A stretch of DNA of 28,433 bases from Zeimonas sp964481165 (GTDB lineage: Bacteria; Pseudomonadota; Gammaproteobacteria; Burkholderiales; Burkholderiaceae_E): assembly GCA_964481165.1 (NCBI GenBank), contig CAYZYC010000021.1:1-28433 (forward strand), given 5' to 3'. The translations under genes and the position numbers were made by a program. The notes below the pieces were generated by a model that was not told the DNA's origin, ran no database searches, and saw only the letters and a list, made by a program, of their open reading frames with translations. Of the stretch, positions 8,101 to 15,764 are shown in pieces (within the stretch, counting starts at the first letter, position 1; the number at the start of each line of letters is the position of its first letter).

Positions 8101-10208
8101 ACGGCATTCCAGACAACTACTTCTTCGTCGCCAATCCGCTCGCGCTCGAAGCCGCGCTCGACCGGGCGTTCATCTCGATCCTCGCGACGTCGTCGGCGTC
8201 GTCGGTGGCGACGAACTCGACGTCGCTGCACACGGGGTCGAAGATCTACCAGGCGCGATTCAATTCGAACGACTGGAGCGGCCAGCTGCTGTCGTACGCG
8301 ATCGACTTCAACGGGAACATCGCACCGACGGCCGAGTGGGACGGCGGGCAGCGCATCAACGCGCAGTTGCCGCCGACCCGCCGGATCCTGACGTGGAACA
8401 GCGATCCGGGCGCGCCCAACGCGGGCGTTCCGTTCCAGTGGGCGCAGGTGTCGGCGGCGCAGAAGACCGCGCTGGACACGAACGTCCTCAACGTGGACGA
8501 CGGCAAGGGCAGCTTGCGCCTGGACTGGCTGCGCGGCGATGCGTCGAACGAAGGCACGTCGTCGGGGAAATTCCGTCGGCGCCCCGTCTCGAAACTCGGC
8601 GACATCGTCAATTCGAACCCGCAATTCGTCGCCGCGCCGAACGCAGGCTACTGGCAGGACAACTACGCGGCGTTCCGGCAGACGCACATCACGCGCCGCG
8701 CGGTCATCTACGTCGGCGCCAACGACGGCATGCTGCACGCGTTCGCCGCCGACGGTGTCGACGCAGGCAAGGAACTGTTCGCGTACGTGCCCTCGCCGGT
8801 GTACGACAACCTGTCGCGGCTCACCGAGCAGACGTATTCGCACCGCTACTACGTCGACGGCACGCCCGCGGTCGGCGACGCCGTCGTCAACGGCAGCTGG
8901 AAGACGATCGTCGCAGGCGGCCTGGGAGGTGGTGGACAGGGCATCTTCGCGCTCGACGTCACCGATCCGGACGCGGTGACCGAGGCGGCGGCTGCAACGA
9001 AAGTGCTCTGGGAGTTCACCGATCGCGACGACGCCGATCTCGGCTACACCTACGGGCAGCCGCAGATCGTCAAGATGGCCAACGGCAAATGGGCCGTCAT
9101 CGTGAGCAACGGCTACAACAACTCCGAAGACGACACGGCGAAGGGAGGGCAGAAGAGCGCGAGCGGGCGCGCGTCGCTGTTCATCCTGTTCCTCGATCGT
9201 ACGCCGGGTTCGCGCACCTGGACCGCGGGCACGCACTACATCAAGCTCGAAACGAGCGCCGGAACGGTCGCGGCCCCGAACGGGTTGGCGACGCCGTTCC
9301 CGGCCGACATCGATTTCGACGGCGACGTCGACTTCGTCTACGCGGGCGATCTCCAGGGCAACGTGTGGAAGTTCGACGTGTCCTCGGGCAACCCCGCCGA
9401 CTGGAAGGTCGCCAACTCGTCGCTTCCGCTGTTCCAGGCCGTCGACCATCTCGGCGCCGCGCAGCCGATCACTTCGTCTGCCGAGGTGATCCGGCATCCC
9501 GCGGGCGGCTACATGGTGCTGTTCGGAACGGGCATCTACCTGCAGCCGAACGATCCGCTGCCCGCTGCCTCGGCGCCGCTGTACCAGCGCCAGAGTTTCT
9601 ACGGGATCCGCGACAAGAACGACGGAACGACGGTGGCGCGCACCGACCTCGTCCAGCAGCAGGTGCTCGGCGAACTCGGCATGGGCGGCAGCATGTATCG
9701 CGTGACGACCAACAACACGGTCGACTGGAACACGAAGAAGGGCTGGTACCTCGATTTCCCGACGACCGGCAGCCCGGCAGCGGAAACCGGCGAACGCGTC
9801 GTCTACCCGCCGCAGATCCGCTTCGGGCGGGTCGTGTTCCCGACGCTGATTCCGTCGCTGAGCGCCTGCGACATGGGCGGCACGAGCTGGCTGATGGAGT
9901 TCGATGCGATCACCGGCGCGCGCCTGGACACTTCGCCGTTCGACCTGGACAACGACGGAATGTTCTCCGACACCGATCTCGTGACGCACTCGAGCACCGG
10001 CACGTTGCTCGTCGCGGTCAGCGGACGCCGTTCGCGCGTCGGCATCACGCCGATGCCGACGGTCATCAGCGGCAGCCCGCCGTTGACGACCGGTTCGCCG
10101 AAGGAGTTCAAGGTCTCCAGCGGTTCGTCGGGCGGGGTCGAATCGCTCGCCGAGTCGGTGGCAGGCAGTCGCGGCCGGATCGCCTGGCGCGAGATCATGA
10201 AACGCTGA
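5191..10208 (+). CDS. pilY1: Type IV pilus tip/adhesion protein PilY1, interrupted by a scaffold gap
   Basis: PilY1 (PilC family) is the large secreted tip protein that promotes pilus extension and adhesion. The sequence lies in two pieces, 5191-5789 and 5890-10208, in different frames, separated by 100 N. The last 55 bases before the gap are identical to the first 55 after it. Removing the 155 extra bases gives one open frame of 1620 residues, so the gene is probably intact. A signal peptide ends near PASASA at residue 43 (cut before LTLAD). A DLDGDG loop lies at 81-86. LDISKD near residue 64 may be a degenerate von Willebrand A metal site. The PilC-type β-propeller covers about residues 1075-1480 (VGANDGMLHAFAADG, GLGGGGQGIFALDV). 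It contains a DxDxDxDxD calcium loop at about 1321-1329, directly before the family-typical AGDLQGNVWKFD. The gene lies between pilX and pilE. Confidence 0.88.
5735..5944 (+). repeat. 55-bp identical sequences flanking the gap (assembly artefact)
   Basis: Bases 5735-5789 and 5890-5944 are identical over 55 positions, each ending at or starting from the N run. A length of 55 matches a common de Bruijn graph k-mer size, so the two contigs were probably neighbours sharing one k-mer. A true repeat inside pilY1 is the less likely alternative. Confidence 0.85.
5790..5889. other. Scaffold gap of exactly 100 N
   Basis: A run of 100 N interrupts pilY1. The round length is a conventional unknown-size placeholder. 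The identical 55-base sequences on both sides suggest that the contig ends overlap and that no sequence is missing. Confidence 0.95.
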
Positions 10209-10222
10209 GGCCGGAGAAGAAC

Positions 10223-10639
10223 ATGCAAGCGCATCGCCGCACGCAACGCGGATTCACGCTGCTGGAACTGATGATCACCGTGGTCGTCGTGGCGATCCTC
10301 GCGTCCGTTGCGTACCCGAGCTACACCGACTTCGTCGTGCGCTCCAAGCGTGCCGAAGGCAAGGCGGCGCTGCTCGATGTCGCGCAGGCGCTCGAACGGC
10401 ACTTCACGAACAACAATGCGTATCCGACGACGCTCGCGGCGGCCGGAGCGCGCACGTTCTCGGGAGAGAACGCCGCGAAAGCCGCCTACACGCTGGCGAT
10501 CGCAGGCGGCGGGTCGAGCTACACCGTGACCGCGACGCCGGCCAACGGACATTCGGATCCGAAATGCGGCAACCTGACGCTGAACCAGCAGGGCGTGCGA
10601 GGCAAGAGCGGCACGGCGAGCCTCGGCGAATGCTGGTGA
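10223..10639 (+). CDS. pilE: Type IV pilin PilE-like protein
   Basis: This is a small type IV pilin, probably a minor pilin of the PilE/ComP kind because it closes the minor-pilin operon. The 138-residue product has a 10-residue leader, RTQRG|FTLLELM, Glu at position 5 and a hydrophobic helix. The conserved VAYPSYTDFVVRSKRAEGKAAL segment follows. Two cysteines near the C-terminus (KCGNLTLNQQG and LGECW) form the usual D-region disulfide. GGAG at 10213-10216 lies six bases before the ATG. It starts 14 bases after pilY1 and is surely co-transcribed. It could also be the major pilin, but operon position and small size make a minor role likelier. Confidence 0.85.
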   Translation: MQAHRRTQRGFTLLELMITVVVVAILASVAYPSYTDFVVRSKRAEGKAALLDVAQALERHFTNNNAYPTTLAAAGARTFSGENAAKAAYTLAIAGGGSSYTVTATPANGHSDPKCGNLTLNQQGVRGKSGTASLGECW

Positions 10640-10667
10640 TGCGAGTGCACCGCAGCCGCAGCGCGCG

Positions 10668-11393
10668 TCACGCCGACGGCTCGAAGCCGAGCAGTTCCCA
10701 CCGCACCCAGTCCTCGTACGCCACCGTGCGATCGGGCCCGCTCGGCATCCGGTAGCGGCCGGTCCATTCGCGCGCCACCCATCGGCCGACTTCGGGTGCG
10801 TGCCAGGCGGTGTCGTAGCGGATGCAGTCCTCGCGCCAGATGTCGACGTGCTGGAAGTGGATGATGCGATCGACGCGCAGCGCGAGGAATTCGCCGGCGG
10901 GCACGCGCACGCGCTGCCAGCCGCGCGCGACGAGCCAGTCGGACCACGGCAGGCGGTCATGCGGACCGAAGCTCGTGTGATAGCGGGTGCGCAGCAGCGT
11001 TGCCGGCCCGGCGACGAACCTTTCCGGCATCACCGGCACCGGCTGCTCGAAGACCTGCGTGAAATCGTAAGCCGGCTCCTGCACGATGCGCATCGCTTCG
11101 GCGTAGATCTCGTCGTCGCGCTTGCGCGCCGCGCTGCCGGCCAGCGTGATGCGCACGCGTTCGGGCTGCGATTCGACGACCTGCGCAAGCAGCTCGTCGC
11201 GCCGGCGCCCGTTGTAGCGGTCGATTTCCGCGTATCGCCAGCGCTGGCCGATCCGCGGCCGCTGCACGGCGCCCGCGGCGCCCGCGGCGCCGGGCGGCGG
11301 CGCGTCGAACCGCGGTGCGGCGCACGCCGCGGGCAACGCGGCAACCGCGATCAGCCACCGGCGGCGGTCGAAACGCGGGAACGACGGGTTCAT
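10668..11393 (-). CDS. Uncharacterised exported protein (possible Tat or lipoprotein signal)
   Basis: I do not recognise a family for this 241-residue protein. The N-terminus, FDRRRWLIAVAALPAACAAP, looks like an export signal: twin arginines before a hydrophobic stretch suggest Tat, and the Cys at the end could be a lipobox, although Pro at -3 is unusual. The mature part has many Arg/Trp and short β-strand-like segments (RIGQRWRYAEIDRYNG, LPWSDWLVARGWQRVRVPAGEFLALRVDR), suggesting a periplasmic β-sheet domain. The ATG at 11393 has no clear ribosome site. It lies 50 bases downstream of the DUF4870-like gene on the same strand, so the two may share a transcript. It converges with pilE. Confidence 0.7.
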   Translation of the reverse strand: MNPSFPRFDRRRWLIAVAALPAACAAPRFDAPPPGAAGAAGAVQRPRIGQRWRYAEIDRYNGRRRDELLAQVVESQPERVRITLAGSAARKRDDEIYAEAMRIVQEPAYDFTQVFEQPVPVMPERFVAGPATLLRTRYHTSFGPHDRLPWSDWLVARGWQRVRVPAGEFLALRVDRIIHFQHVDIWREDCIRYDTAWHAPEVGRWVAREWTGRYRMPSGPDRTVAYEDWVRWELLGFEPSA

Positions 11394-11443
11394 CCGGTGT
11401 GGGTCGGACCGTTCGAGCGCCGCTTACCGCGACGCCCGGCCGA

Positions 11444-11809
11444 TCAGGGCATCGCGCGCGCGTCGTTCATGCGCAGCCACCCCTTGATCATCCGGTAGGC
11501 GAACCAGACCTGCGCGACGATGAAGAACGGCACCACGAAGAGCGTGAGTGCGGTCGGGATCATCAGCAGCACGAACCACAGCACGAACCACCAGAACGAA
11601 CGCGTCTGCCAGCGGAAGTGCGATTCGTAGATCGTGCCGCGCGCGTCCTCGCGCTTGATGTACGCGACGATCAGGCCGACCACGAAGCCGATGACGGTGA
11701 TGAGCCCGAGCAGGTGCAGTGCATAGCCGAGCATCGCGTACTTCTGCAGCGACGCTGCGCGCGCGTCGCCCGCCTGGGTGGCGATCTCCTGGCGGATATC
11801 GTCGGCCAT
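11444..11809 (-). CDS. DUF4870-like small inner-membrane protein
   Basis: This is a 121-residue inner-membrane protein of unknown function. It has about three predicted transmembrane segments: LGYALHLLGLITVIGFVVGLIVAYI, FWWFVLWFVLLMIPTALTL and VVPFFIVAQVWFAYRMI. Between the first two is a DARGTIYESHFRWQTRSFWW segment of the kind seen in DUF4870-like proteins. The start is well supported, with GGAGGA (plus-strand 11814-11819) five bases upstream of the ATG. The preceding gene on this strand, pntB, ends 84 bases upstream, and a -10-like TATCAT lies between them, so it probably has its own promoter. The family call is from memory of the motif and is less certain than its membrane nature. Confidence 0.78.
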   Translation of the reverse strand: MADDIRQEIATQAGDARAASLQKYAMLGYALHLLGLITVIGFVVGLIVAYIKREDARGTIYESHFRWQTRSFWWFVLWFVLLMIPTALTLFVVPFFIVAQVWFAYRMIKGWLRMNDARAMP

Positions 11810-11835
11810 CGGTTCCTCCGTCGGTGGTGCGGCCC

Positions 11836-11841
11836 ATGATA
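11836..11841 (-). promoter_or_regulatory. Candidate -10 element for the DUF4870-like gene
   Basis: TATCAT reads on the minus strand 26 bases before the ATG at 11809, in otherwise very GC-rich sequence between pntB and this gene. No clear -35 element is seen. Confidence 0.4.
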
Positions 11842-11893
11842 CGTTGCGCGCCCGGCAGGCACCGGCGCCGGGGCGATCGCGGGGTGCCCGGAC

Positions 11894-13324
11894 CTACTCG
11901 ATCGCCTTGACCATGTCCTCGACGACCTTCTTCGCGTCGCCGAAGACCATCATCGTCTTGTCCATGTAGAACAGCTCGTTGTCGAGCCCGGCGTACCCGG
12001 AGGCCATCGAGCGCTTGTTGACGATGACCTGGCGCGCCTTGTACGCCTCCAGGATCGGCATCCCGGCGATCGGCGACTTCGGGTCCTTGGCCGCCGGATT
12101 GACGACGTCGTTGGCTCCCAGCACCAGCACGACGTCGGTGTCGCCGAACTCGCCGTTGATGTCCTCCATCTCGAAGACCTGGTCGTAGGGAACCTCGGCT
12201 TCGGCGAGCAGCACGTTCATGTGCCCCGGCATGCGCCCGGCCACCGGGTGGATCGCGTACTTGACGTCGACTCCACGCTCGATCAGCTTGTCGGCGAGTT
12301 CCTTCAGCGGGTGCTGCGCGCGCGCGACCGCCAGCCCGTAGCCCGGGACGATCGTCACGCTGTCGGCGTTGCTCATCAGGAACGCCGCGTCGTCGGCCGA
12401 TCCGGACTTCACCGGGCGCTGTTCTGCGCCGCCCGCCGCGGCACCGGCGGCCGGCGTGCCGCCGAAGCCGCCGAGGATCACGTTGAAGAACGACCGGTTC
12501 ATCGCCCGGCACATGATGTACGACAGGATCGCGCCCGAGGAGCCGACCAGCGATCCGGCGATGATCAGCATGTTGTTGTTCAGCGAGAAGCCGATGCCGG
12601 CCGCAGCCCATCCCGAATAGCTGTTGAGCATCGACACCACGACCGGCATGTCGGCGCCGCCGATCGGGATGATGATCAGCACGCCGAGGACGAATGCGAT
12701 CAGCGTCATGATCCAGAACGGCGTCCACTGCTGCGTCAGGAAGAACCAGATGCCGAAGCCGATCATCGCGATCGCCAGCGCGAGGTTCAGCAGGTGCTGG
12801 CCGGGAAATACGACCGGGGCTCCCTGGAACAGCCGGAACTTGTACTTCCCCGCGAGCTTGCCGAAGGCGATCACCGATCCGGAGAACGTGATCGCGCCGA
12901 CGAAGGTGCCGATGAACAGTTCGAGGCGGTTGCCGCGCGGAATCGGCTGGCCGCGTTCGACGATGTTGAACGCCCACGGTTCGGCGACCGCGGCGATCGC
13001 GATGAACACCGCGGCCAGGCCGATCATCGAGTGCATGAACGCGACGAGTTCGGGCATCTTCGTCATTTCGACGCGCTTGGCCATGATCGTGCCGACGGTG
13101 CCGCCGATCGCGACGCCGATCACGACCCAGAACAGCCCGAGTACGCCGCTGCCCTCGCTGAGCTTGACGATCAGCGCGACGGTGGTCAGCACGGCGATGG
13201 CCATGCCGACCATGCCGAAGGTGTTGCCGCGGATCGACGTCGTCGGGTGCGACAGGCCCTTCAGCGCCTGGATGAAGCAGACCGACGCGACCAGGTACAG
13301 CAGAATGACCGTGTTCAGGCTCAT
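11894..13324 (-). CDS. pntB: NAD(P) transhydrogenase subunit beta
   Basis: PntB is the β subunit of the membrane transhydrogenase that uses the proton gradient to reduce NADP+ with NADH. The 476-residue product begins with a multi-span membrane domain (MSLNTVILLYLVASVCFIQALKGLSHP...). It ends with the NADP-binding domain III: GYGLAVARAQHPLKELAD, HPVAGRMPGHMNVLLAEAEVPYD, LGANDVVNPAAKDPKSPIAGMP and a final FGDAKKVVEDMVKAIE. An Ala/Gly-rich loop (GGTPAAGAAAGGAEQRP) links the two. I chose ATG at 13324 because it overlaps the pntAb stop by ATGA and matches the family N-terminus; the longer open frame upstream is a shadow of pntAb. It is last in the pnt operon. Confidence 0.96.
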   Translation of the reverse strand: MSLNTVILLYLVASVCFIQALKGLSHPTTSIRGNTFGMVGMAIAVLTTVALIVKLSEGSGVLGLFWVVIGVAIGGTVGTIMAKRVEMTKMPELVAFMHSMIGLAAVFIAIAAVAEPWAFNIVERGQPIPRGNRLELFIGTFVGAITFSGSVIAFGKLAGKYKFRLFQGAPVVFPGQHLLNLALAIAMIGFGIWFFLTQQWTPFWIMTLIAFVLGVLIIIPIGGADMPVVVSMLNSYSGWAAAGIGFSLNNNMLIIAGSLVGSSGAILSYIMCRAMNRSFFNVILGGFGGTPAAGAAAGGAEQRPVKSGSADDAAFLMSNADSVTIVPGYGLAVARAQHPLKELADKLIERGVDVKYAIHPVAGRMPGHMNVLLAEAEVPYDQVFEMEDINGEFGDTDVVLVLGANDVVNPAAKDPKSPIAGMPILEAYKARQVIVNKRSMASGYAGLDNELFYMDKTMMVFGDAKKVVEDMVKAIE

Positions 13325-13638
13325 TTCGCTTCCCCGCGCTTCGCCTTCGGTTCCTTCTTGCGGAACATCTCGAGCATGCGACGCGTCACGAGGAACCCGC
13401 CGAAGACGTTCACCGAAGCCAGTGCCACGGCCGCGATGCCCATGAACTTGCCGAGCACCGTGTCGGTGAGCGCCGCCGCCAGCATCGCGCCGACGATGAT
13501 GATCGCCGAGATCGCGTTGGTGACCGCCATCAGCGGCGTGTGCAGCGCCGGCGTCACGTTCCACACGACGTGGTAGCCGACGTAGACGGCCAGCACGAAG
13601 ATGGTCAGGTTGATCACGGTGGGGGAAATCGCTTCCAT
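13321..13638 (-). CDS. pntAb: NAD(P) transhydrogenase alpha subunit, membrane part
   Basis: In bacteria with a split α subunit, this short protein supplies its transmembrane helices. The 105-residue product has three or four hydrophobic segments (VINLTIFVLAVYVGYHVVW, AVTNAISAIIIVGAMLAAAL, FMGIAAVALASVNVFGGFLV) and a basic tail (FRKKEPKAKRGEAK). The VTPALHTPLMAVTNAISAI stretch is a family hallmark. It sits 37 bases after pntAa, and its stop overlaps the pntB start. It is also named pntA2. The three-gene form is common in α- and β-proteobacteria, whereas E. coli has pntA fused. Confidence 0.94.
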   Translation of the reverse strand: MEAISPTVINLTIFVLAVYVGYHVVWNVTPALHTPLMAVTNAISAIIIVGAMLAAALTDTVLGKFMGIAAVALASVNVFGGFLVTRRMLEMFRKKEPKAKRGEAK

Positions 13639-13675
13639 GTCGTCGCCCGGAGGAATTGAAGGGTAGGGAAGGGAC

Positions 13676-14791
13676 TCAGGCGCGCAGCAGCTGCCCGTCG
13701 CGGCACATCAGGCATGCCTTGACGATGTCGTCTTCGAGGTCGATGGTCAGCGCGCCGTCCTTGCCGACGATCAGCTTCAGGAAGTCGAGCACGTTGCGCG
13801 CATACAGCGAGGACGCGTCGGCGGCGACCCGGGCCGGCAGGTTGGTCTCGCCGACGAGCGTCACCCCGTGCTTGACGACGGTGCGCCCGGCTTCGCTCAG
13901 CGGACAATTGCCGCCCTGTTCGACTGCGAGGTCGACGATCACCGACCCGGCCTTCATCGAACGGACCATCTCCTCGGTGACCAGCACCGGCGCAGGACGG
14001 CCGGGAATCAGCGCGGTCGTGATCACGATGTCGGCCTGCCGGATGCGTTCGGCCACCGCGGCCGCCTGCCGCTTCATCCAGCTTTCGGGCATCGGGCGCG
14101 CGTAGCCGCCGACGCCCTGCGCGATTTCGCGCTCCTCGTCGGTCTCGAAAGGCACGTCGATGAACTTCGCGCCCAGCGACTCGATCTGCTCCTTGACCGC
14201 CGGCCGCACGTCGGAGGCCTCGATGACCGCGCCGAGCCGCTTGGCCGTGGCGATCGCCTGCAGCCCCGCGACACCGGCGCCCAGGATCACGACGCGCGCG
14301 GCCTTCACGGTGCCGGCAGCGGTCATCAGCATCGGGAAGAACCGCTGGTACACGTTCGCGGCGAGCATCACCGCCTTGTAGCCGGCGATGTTCGCCTGCG
14401 ACGACAGCACGTCCATGCTCTGCGCGCGCGTCGTGCGCGGCGCGGCCTCGAGCGCGAACGCGGTCAGTCCTGCGGTGCACAGGCGTTGCAGTCCGTCGCG
14501 GTCGAAGGGATCGAGCATGCCGACCAGCGTGGAGCCGGCCCGCATCGACCCGAGTTCCGCGACCGACGGCGCACGCACTTTCAGCACGAGTTCGGCGCCC
14601 AGCGCGTCGGCGGCCGTGACGATCGACGCACCCGCGTTCGCATAGGCCTCGTCGGTCTGCGCCGCGGGGACGCCGGCATTCGTTTCGACCAGGATCTCGT
14701 GCCCGCCGGCAGCGAGCTTCTTCACGGTTTCGGCCGTGGCGGCAACGCGTGCCTCCCCGGCACGCGTTTCCGCGGGTACGCCTATGCGCAT
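13676..14791 (-). CDS. pntAa: NAD(P) transhydrogenase alpha subunit, NAD-binding part
   Basis: This is the soluble NAD(H)-binding domain I of the proton-translocating transhydrogenase. The 371-residue product resembles alanine dehydrogenase: MRIGVPAETRAGEARVA at the N-terminus, the RTTRAQSMDVLSSQANIAGYKAV signature at residues 119-141, and a Rossmann GAGVAG loop at 171-176. ALIPGRPAPVLVTEEMV and VDLAVEQGGNCPL follow and are family-specific. The ATG at 14791 has GAGGA about eight bases upstream. It is first in the pntAa-pntAb-pntB operon; a TACAAT element 35 bases upstream may be its -10. The product works with PntAb and PntB to supply NADPH. Confidence 0.95.
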   Translation of the reverse strand: MRIGVPAETRAGEARVAATAETVKKLAAGGHEILVETNAGVPAAQTDEAYANAGASIVTAADALGAELVLKVRAPSVAELGSMRAGSTLVGMLDPFDRDGLQRLCTAGLTAFALEAAPRTTRAQSMDVLSSQANIAGYKAVMLAANVYQRFFPMLMTAAGTVKAARVVILGAGVAGLQAIATAKRLGAVIEASDVRPAVKEQIESLGAKFIDVPFETDEEREIAQGVGGYARPMPESWMKRQAAAVAERIRQADIVITTALIPGRPAPVLVTEEMVRSMKAGSVIVDLAVEQGGNCPLSEAGRTVVKHGVTLVGETNLPARVAADASSLYARNVLDFLKLIVGKDGALTIDLEDDIVKACLMCRDGQLLRA

Positions 14792-14826
14792 TCGATTTCC
14801 TCGGAGTCCGGATGGAGCGGCAGCGT

Positions 14827-14832
14827 ATTGTA
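14827..14832 (-). promoter_or_regulatory. Candidate -10 element for the pnt operon
   Basis: TACAAT on the minus strand lies 35 bases before the pntAa ATG, in a short A/T-rich patch within GC-rich DNA. The 35-base leader contains the pntAa ribosome site. No convincing -35 is seen. Confidence 0.42.
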
Positions 14833-14845
14833 AGGTGCGCGCCGC

Positions 14846-15034
14846 CTACGCGGGACGTGCCTCGGTGACGGTGCGCCGAGTGCCGATCACTCCGGCCGCG
14901 TAGAGCGCCCACAGCACGATCAGCGGCTGCAGGAACGGGCGCAGCCAGTAGTACCACGCGCCGAAAGGCAGGCCGTCGACCGTTGCTCCCTCGAGCGCCA
15001 CGTGCACGTTGGCCATGACGACGATGCCCAGCAT
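14846..15034 (-). CDS. Small two-helix membrane protein of unknown function
   Basis: I do not recognise this 62-residue protein. It has two hydrophobic stretches, MLGIVVMANVHVAL and FLQPLIVLWALYAAGVIG, joined by a Trp/Tyr-rich loop (LPFGAWYYWLRP). It ends in a basic tail. The start is doubtful. The ATG at 15034 cuts into the first helix, which upstream in-frame codons would complete (AAGIGLAL), but there is no ATG, GTG or TTG between the in-frame stop at 15109-15107 and this ATG. Its neighbour is a divergent TetR-type gene, with a strong palindrome between the two, so it is the obvious regulatory target. It may be real with an unusual start, or a gene that has lost its start codon. Confidence 0.45.
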   Translation of the reverse strand: MLGIVVMANVHVALEGATVDGLPFGAWYYWLRPFLQPLIVLWALYAAGVIGTRRTVTEARPA

Positions 15035-15091
15035 CAGCGCGAGCCCGATGCCGGCGGCGCGGCGCAGGTCGGGAAGTCCGATGCGCCGATA

Positions 15092-15116
15092 GTCATCTTT
15101 ACGATGTCAAGATGAC
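15092..15116. promoter_or_regulatory. 25-bp palindrome, probable operator of the TetR-type regulator
   Basis: GTCATCTT at 15092-15099 is repeated as an exact inverted copy, AAGATGAC, at 15109-15116. The symmetry extends inward to 11-base half-sites with 10 of 11 positions matching around a three-base centre (GAT). It lies 36 bases before the TetR ATG and 57 bases before the divergent small membrane gene, the usual place for an autoregulatory operator. The high A/T content also sets it apart from its surroundings. Function is inferred from symmetry and position. Confidence 0.72.
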
Positions 15117-15152
15117 CGCGCGGATCGAGGGGCGATCCCATCGGGAGGCGGC

Positions 15153-15740
15153 ATGGCTGCGCACACGTACCACCACGGCAATCTCCGGCCGGCGCTCGTC
15201 GCCGCGGCGCTCGAACGCATCGAGAGTCACGGCGTCGAAGGCGTCACGCTGCGCGCGGTCGCCGCGCAGGTAGGCGTATCGCACGCCGCGCCGTATGCGC
15301 ACTTCCGCGACAAGAACGCGCTGCTCGCCGCGGTGGCCGCGGCGGGCTTCCGGGAACTGCAGGCGCGGCTGCGGGCCAGCCGCAAGTCGCAGCGCAGGGG
15401 ATCCGGCAACGCGCTGGCGCGCATGGGTGCGCTCTACGTCGCCTTCGCACGCGAACATCCTGCGCTGTACGCGTTGATGTTCGGGCGCGACGTCGGACAG
15501 GCACGATCCGACGAACTCGACGAGGCCTCCGAAGCCGCGTGGCGCGAACTGCAGGAGACCGTCGCGGCGGATGTGACGCCTTCGCAAGCGCGCGCTGCGG
15601 CGCTTGCGGCATGGTCGCTGGTGCACGGCCTGGCATCGCTGCTCGGCGCCGGGCGCATTCGCGTCGACGACGGTGAAGCCGCCGTCGTCGAACATGTGAC
15701 GCAGTGGTTTGCCGCACGCCTGCCCGGACGCGGGGCATGA
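15153..15740 (+). CDS. TetR/AcrR-family transcriptional regulator with WHG-type C-terminus
   Basis: This is a one-component repressor. The 195-residue product starts with YHHGNLRPALVAAALERI. A TetR helix-turn-helix follows at about residues 30-60 (VTLRAVAAQVGVSHAAPYAHFRDKNALLAAV). The C-terminal half has REHPALYALMFGRD and AWSLVHGLASLL, the pattern of the TetR C-terminal WHG domain. The ATG at 15153 is preceded by GGGAGG at 15143-15148. The ligand cannot be told from sequence. The palindrome at 15092-15116 and the divergent small membrane gene suggest autoregulation and control of that gene. mnmA follows 24 bases later, but a -10 element lies between, so co-transcription is uncertain. Confidence 0.9.
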   Translation: MAAHTYHHGNLRPALVAAALERIESHGVEGVTLRAVAAQVGVSHAAPYAHFRDKNALLAAVAAAGFRELQARLRASRKSQRRGSGNALARMGALYVAFAREHPALYALMFGRDVGQARSDELDEASEAAWRELQETVAADVTPSQARAAALAAWSLVHGLASLLGAGRIRVDDGEAAVVEHVTQWFAARLPGRGA

Positions 15741-15749
15741 CCGACGGAT

Positions 15750-15758
15750 TGCTATGAT
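15750..15758 (+). promoter_or_regulatory. Extended -10 element directly before mnmA
   Basis: TGCTATGAT is an extended -10 (TGN plus TATGAT), with only six bases between it and the ATG at 15765. A transcript from it would start at or next to the ATG and so would be leaderless, unless the in-frame ATG at 15780 is the true start. No -35 match is present, which an extended -10 can tolerate. Confidence 0.45.
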
Positions 15759-15764
15759 CGAACG

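Noticed and set aside
5748..9989. Very long open frame antisense to pilY1 (more than 1400 codons)
   Set aside because: In GC-rich genes the complementary frame often lacks stops. The translation is Arg/Val-rich with no domain, and the plus-strand PilY1 is clearly real.
5891..10639. Long plus-strand frame overlapping pilY1 and running into pilE
   Set aside because: Over pilY1 it is an Arg-rich out-of-frame shadow; only its last 139 codons are genuine (pilE from 10223).
11858..11888. Possible terminator after pntB
   Set aside because: GGCACC and GGTGCC could pair, but the stem is only six bases with a 19-base loop and no T-run, so it is not distinguishable from chance.
13325..13564. N-terminal extension of PntB over pntAb
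   Set aside because: The extension is an out-of-frame reading of pntAb; ATG 13324 fits the family and overlaps the pntAb stop.
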